From contig NZ_CP145809.1 of NCBI RefSeq assembly GCF_038049925.1, positions 2,390,599 through 2,454,598 on the forward strand: DNA of 64,000 nt, in the 5' to 3' direction. The notes below the pieces were generated by a model. That model was not told the DNA's origin and did not search any database. It saw nothing but the letters and a program-made list of their open reading frames with translations. The DNA comes from Georgenia sp. M64 (GTDB lineage: Bacteria; Actinomycetota; Actinomycetes; Actinomycetales; Actinomycetaceae). Position numbers and translations under genes: made by a program. This document shows, one piece after another, positions 61,407-64,000 of this stretch (positions are counted from its first letter, which is position 1; each line of letters begins with the position of its first letter).

Positions 61407-63570
61407 TGAGGTGGAGCAGGACCATCTGCTCGGGGTTGAGGGCGGGCGCCTGGACGCCCACGCGGGCGAGGGTCTCACCCGTGAGGACGGCGCCGCCGGC
61501 CATCCAGGGGGCGGGCCGCTGGCCGGTGCGGCCGGCGACGGCGTCGCCGGGGGCGAGCGGGGTGAGCCGGTAGCGGGCGGCCGGGTCCAGGCCGGGCAGG
61601 CGGACCCGGCCGGGCGGGTTGGCCACCGGGGTGCGCACCTCGACGATCGTGAAGATCGCCTCGGCGCGGTCGGCGGCGACGACGCCGTGGACCCACAGCG
61701 CGTCGTCGGGGTGGTCGGCGTGGACGACGTCGCCGGTGTGCAGCAGGTCGCGGTGCGCCTTGTGGGCGGCGACCCACGCGGTGAGCCGGGCCAGCTCCTC
61801 GGGTGTGGCGCGGGTGATGTCCCACTCGATGCCGAGGTGGGAGAAGAAGGCCGTGCCGGCGCGGAAGTCCAGGCTGTGGGCCCGGCCGGTGGTGTGCGAG
61901 ACCGGGGAGGCGATGTGCGAGCCGGCCAGCTCGGGCGGCAGGAGCAGGGCGGTGCCGGCCTCGATCTGCTGGCGTTCGAGGGGGTCGATGCAGTCCGAGG
62001 TCCAGATCCGGTCGGTGCGCTCGAGGATGCCGAGGTCGGCGCGGCCGCCGCCGCCGGCACAGGACTCGATCTCCAGGTCCGGGTGGGCGGCGCGGATCTC
62101 GTCGATGAGGCGGTAGACCGCCTCGACCTGGCGGTGCACCCCGGCCTGGCCGGTGGGCCAGTGCCCGGCGTCGACGAGGTCGCGGTTGTAGTCCCACTTG
62201 ACGTAGTCGATGTCGTAGGCGGCCAGGACGGCCAGGACCTGGTCGCGGACGTGGGCGTAGGCGCCGTCGTGGGCGAGGTCGAGGACCTGCTGCTGACGGG
62301 CCGGGACCGGGGTGCGCCCGCCGGTGGCGAGGATCCACTCCGGGTGCGCCCGGTAGAGGTCGGAGTCGGGGTTGACCATCTCCGGCTCGAACCACAGCCC
62401 GAACTCCATGCCGAGGCCGTGGACGTGGTCGACGATCGGGCCCAGACCCTCGGGCCAGACGTCGGCGGAGACGACCCAGTCCCCCAGGCCGGAGGTGTCG
62501 TCCCGGCGGGAGCCGAACCAGCCGTCGTCGAGGACGAACCGCTCGACACCGACCGAGGCGGCGAGGTCCGCGAGCTCCTTGAGGCGGTCGAGGTCGTGGT
62601 CGAAGTAGACGGCCTCCCACACGTTGATGAGCACCGGCCGGGCCGAGCGCGGGTGGCCCGGACGCGAGCGGAGGTAGCGGTGGAACCGTGCGGACATCTC
62701 GTCCAGGCCGATGCCGTGCGAGGCGTAGACCCAGGGGCCGGTGTAGGCCTCCCCCTCCCCCAGCCGCACCTCGCCGGCCAGCAGGAGCTCGCCGCCCGCG
62801 AGGAGGGAGTCGCCGAGGTTCGTGCGCTCGGCGTACGTGCGGGTGTTGCCCGACCAGGCCACGTGCACGGCCCGGACCTCGCCGCGGCGCCAGCCGAAGC
62901 CCTGCTCGCCGGCGGCCATGACGAGGCTGGCGTCGTGCCCGCGGCCGCGGCGGGACTCACGCAGGTGGGTGCCGAGCGTGAAGGCGTGGCGCTGCTGCGC
63001 GCGTTCGCGCAGGTGGCGGCCGGTGAGGTCGAGGATCTCCTGCGCCTCCGTGGGCACGGGCAGGGCGAGGTCGAGGGAGGTCAGGTCGAAGACCCCCGCA
63101 CCGGTATTGGTCACGTCGGCGCGCTCGCGCAGCAGGCCGGAGGTGAGCAGCTCGATCTCGACCCGTAGGACCAGCCCGGCGACGTCGTCGGCGGCGGTGA
63201 CGACCACGCGCTCGGCGACGACGGGGTCGCCGTCGGGGCGCTCGGTGGTGACGCCGGTGAGGGTGAAGGCGGTGGAGAAGTCGGCTCCCGACCGGTGCCC
63301 GGTCAGGCCCGGGGTGCCGAACCAGCCGCGGGAGTGCTCGGCGACCAGACCCACGGGGACGACGACGTCGGCCTGCCCGGAGACGAGCGGGGGTTCGCTG
63401 GCGCGCCGCAGCTCGGCGACGTCGTCCTCGGTGAGCTCCCCGAGGTCGGGGCCCCAGTGCAGGACGCGCGGGAGCTGCTCGCCGGCGACGTCGAGCAGCA
63501 GGCTGGTGCCGCCGGTGCGCAGGTGCACGTGGGTGGTGGTGACCGGCGTGGCCGCTGCGGTGATGGTCAC
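61396..63570 (-). CDS. Alpha-galactosidase (GH36)
   Basis: The 724-residue enzyme has an N-terminal beta-sandwich, a TIM barrel and a C-terminal sheet domain. The nucleophile is D460 in YVKWDYNRD and the acid/base is D526 in TSDCIDPLERQ. Other GH36 motifs are LDDGWFGSRRDD, WFEPEMVNPDSDLY and ESCAGGGGRADLGIL. It removes terminal alpha-1,6-galactose from raffinose-type sugars or melibiose. No signal peptide, so it acts on imported sugar. GTG start at 63570 after GGAGCCCTCA. Confidence 0.92.
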   Translation of the reverse strand: MTITAAATPVTTTHVHLRTGGTSLLLDVAGEQLPRVLHWGPDLGELTEDDVAELRRASEPPLVSGQADVVVPVGLVAEHSRGWFGTPGLTGHRSGADFSTAFTLTGVTTERPDGDPVVAERVVVTAADDVAGLVLRVEIELLTSGLLRERADVTNTGAGVFDLTSLDLALPVPTEAQEILDLTGRHLRERAQQRHAFTLGTHLRESRRGRGHDASLVMAAGEQGFGWRRGEVRAVHVAWSGNTRTYAERTNLGDSLLAGGELLLAGEVRLGEGEAYTGPWVYASHGIGLDEMSARFHRYLRSRPGHPRSARPVLINVWEAVYFDHDLDRLKELADLAASVGVERFVLDDGWFGSRRDDTSGLGDWVVSADVWPEGLGPIVDHVHGLGMEFGLWFEPEMVNPDSDLYRAHPEWILATGGRTPVPARQQQVLDLAHDGAYAHVRDQVLAVLAAYDIDYVKWDYNRDLVDAGHWPTGQAGVHRQVEAVYRLIDEIRAAHPDLEIESCAGGGGRADLGILERTDRIWTSDCIDPLERQQIEAGTALLLPPELAGSHIASPVSHTTGRAHSLDFRAGTAFFSHLGIEWDITRATPEELARLTAWVAAHKAHRDLLHTGDVVHADHPDDALWVHGVVAADRAEAIFTIVEVRTPVANPPGRVRLPGLDPAARYRLTPLAPGDAVAGRTGQRPAPWMAGGAVLTGETLARVGVQAPALNPEQMVLLHLTRL

Positions 63571-63606
63571 TGAGGGCTCCTTCGTTGGGGCGTCGCGTTC
63601 AGTGGG

Positions 63607-63639
63607 TTATTTCTACTGCAGAAGTAAGTGCCCCGTCAA
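63607..63639 (-). promoter_or_regulatory. Alpha-galactosidase promoter with ROK-type operator
   Basis: On the minus strand TTGACG (63639-63634), 18 bp, then TAGAAA (63615-63610) form a good promoter. A 21-bp imperfect palindrome (63607-63627, 16 of 20 paired positions symmetric, half-site TTAyTTCTrC) covers the -10 and spacer. The form resembles ROK/NagC sites (TTAttt...AAATAA). The ROK gene is divergent at 63822. Confidence 0.65.
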
Positions 63640-63749
63640 CCCCCTCCACCCGCCCGTCGCCGCCACCGCGCGAAACGTCGCAGCCTTGCGCGAAGAACGT
63701 CGCGGTTCTCGCGAGTCCGGCCGCACAGCTGCGGGCCGTTCAGTGTGAC

Positions 63750-63781
63750 GGGCCGCACCGCCGAGGCGGGCCTTTTGTTTT
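63750..63781 (+). terminator. Intrinsic terminator-like hairpin in the ROK leader
   Basis: A GC-rich inverted segment (GGGCCGC...GCGGGCC, with an inner CCGCC-GA-GGCGG) is followed by TTTTGTTTT at 63773-63781. No + strand gene lies upstream that would need termination. It could end a short leader or small RNA ahead of the ROK gene. Confidence 0.5.
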
Positions 63782-63821
63782 GTCGCGACAGGAAGGCGTC
63801 GGTACTCCTAGACTGCGGATC

Positions 63822-64000
63822 ATGACGAGGACCACGTGGGCGCCGCTCGAGGGCTCGGCCCAGGCGGTGGCGCTGGAGGTGCTCGTCAACGGCCCGCTCT
63901 CCCGCACCGCGCTCGCGTCCCGGCTCGGGCTCTCCCAGGCCTCCCTCACCCGGCTCACCAAGCCCCTGCTCGAGTCGGGTCTCCTCGTCGAGGCCGAGCC
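63822..64000 (+). CDS. ROK family transcriptional regulator, N-terminal part (cut by the right edge)
   Basis: Fifty-nine codons are visible. The protein starts MTRTTWAPLEGSAQAVALEVLVNGPLSRTALASRLGLSQASLTRLTKPLLESGLLVE, a winged helix-turn-helix as in NagC/XylR-type ROK repressors, which continue with a sugar-kinase fold. The kinase part would lie beyond the window. Its divergence from the alpha-galactosidase gene makes it the likely regulator of that operon. No strong ribosome site precedes the ATG. Confidence 0.8.
   Translation, partial: MTRTTWAPLEGSAQAVALEVLVNGPLSRTALASRLGLSQASLTRLTKPLLESGLLVEAE

Overview
The window is about 73% GC (estimated by eye), with GTG starts, four-base start/stop overlaps (ATGA, GTGA) and dense gene packing. 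The lipoproteins, F420-type oxidoreductase, DUF4862 and EXLDI families point to a high-GC Gram-positive actinobacterium, probably of the Micrococcales (Cellulomonas/Georgenia-like). That placement is inference, because no rRNA or tRNA gene is present to settle it. I find about 60 protein genes and no tRNA, rRNA, insertion sequence, prophage or CRISPR array. It reads as ordinary chromosome rich in sugar and uronate catabolism.

Layout. 1-11 kb is a mixed region: a response-regulator/thioredoxin-reductase-like fusion without redox cysteines, a DUF4262 protein, a VapBC-type toxin-antitoxin pair, a flavin monooxygenase-like protein, a hydrolase, an M23 peptidase, a TPP-enzyme/cyclase pair and an orphan membrane protein. 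11-21 kb holds an MFS exporter, an HD-GYP/LuxR regulator, a GH3 beta-glucosidase, a cytidylate-kinase-like protein, a GPH-family sugar symporter and a GH2 beta-glucuronidase. 21-28 kb holds a HemG-like flavodoxin, a helical orphan, a beta-lactamase-fold lipoprotein, a DrrAB-type ABC exporter with an EXLDI protein, and a CPBP protease.

27.8-36 kb is a tightly overlapped seven-gene operon: solute-binding lipoprotein, ABC ATPase, double permease, glycerophosphodiester phosphodiesterase, LacI regulator, calcineurin-like phosphoesterase and mannose-6-phosphate isomerase. Its promoter is flanked by two near-identical LacI-type operators 105 bp apart. It looks like an uptake and hydrolysis system for a phosphodiester or sugar-phosphate compound and is one of the most interesting units here. 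36.4-47 kb is an unsaturated-uronate regulon: a TRAP transporter (dctPQM), kduI, an IclR regulator, kduD, a D-2-hydroxyacid dehydrogenase, a zinc alcohol dehydrogenase and a second KduD-like SDR on one strand, with a DUF4862 protein and a GarR-like reductase on the other. The divergent control region has twin GGAAC-N3-GTTCC sites 104 bp apart. With the beta-glucuronidase at 19 kb, it implies growth on pectin-type or glycosaminoglycan-type uronides.

47-57 kb contains NhaA, a Crp/Fnr regulator divergent from a metal-binding HMA protein and a P1B ATPase with a CPG motif, a Phd antitoxin followed by a frameshifted VapC remnant, an uncharacterised three-gene unit ending in a 777-residue M48 membrane protease, and a MarR regulator divergent from a membrane protein/F420-oxidoreductase pair across an iron-box-like promoter. 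57.9-64 kb is an alpha-galactoside module (GH36 alpha-galactosidase, two ABC permeases, binding protein, no dedicated ATPase), divergent from a ROK regulator cut by the right edge. Its promoter carries a 21-bp imperfect palindrome that is a good ROK operator candidate.
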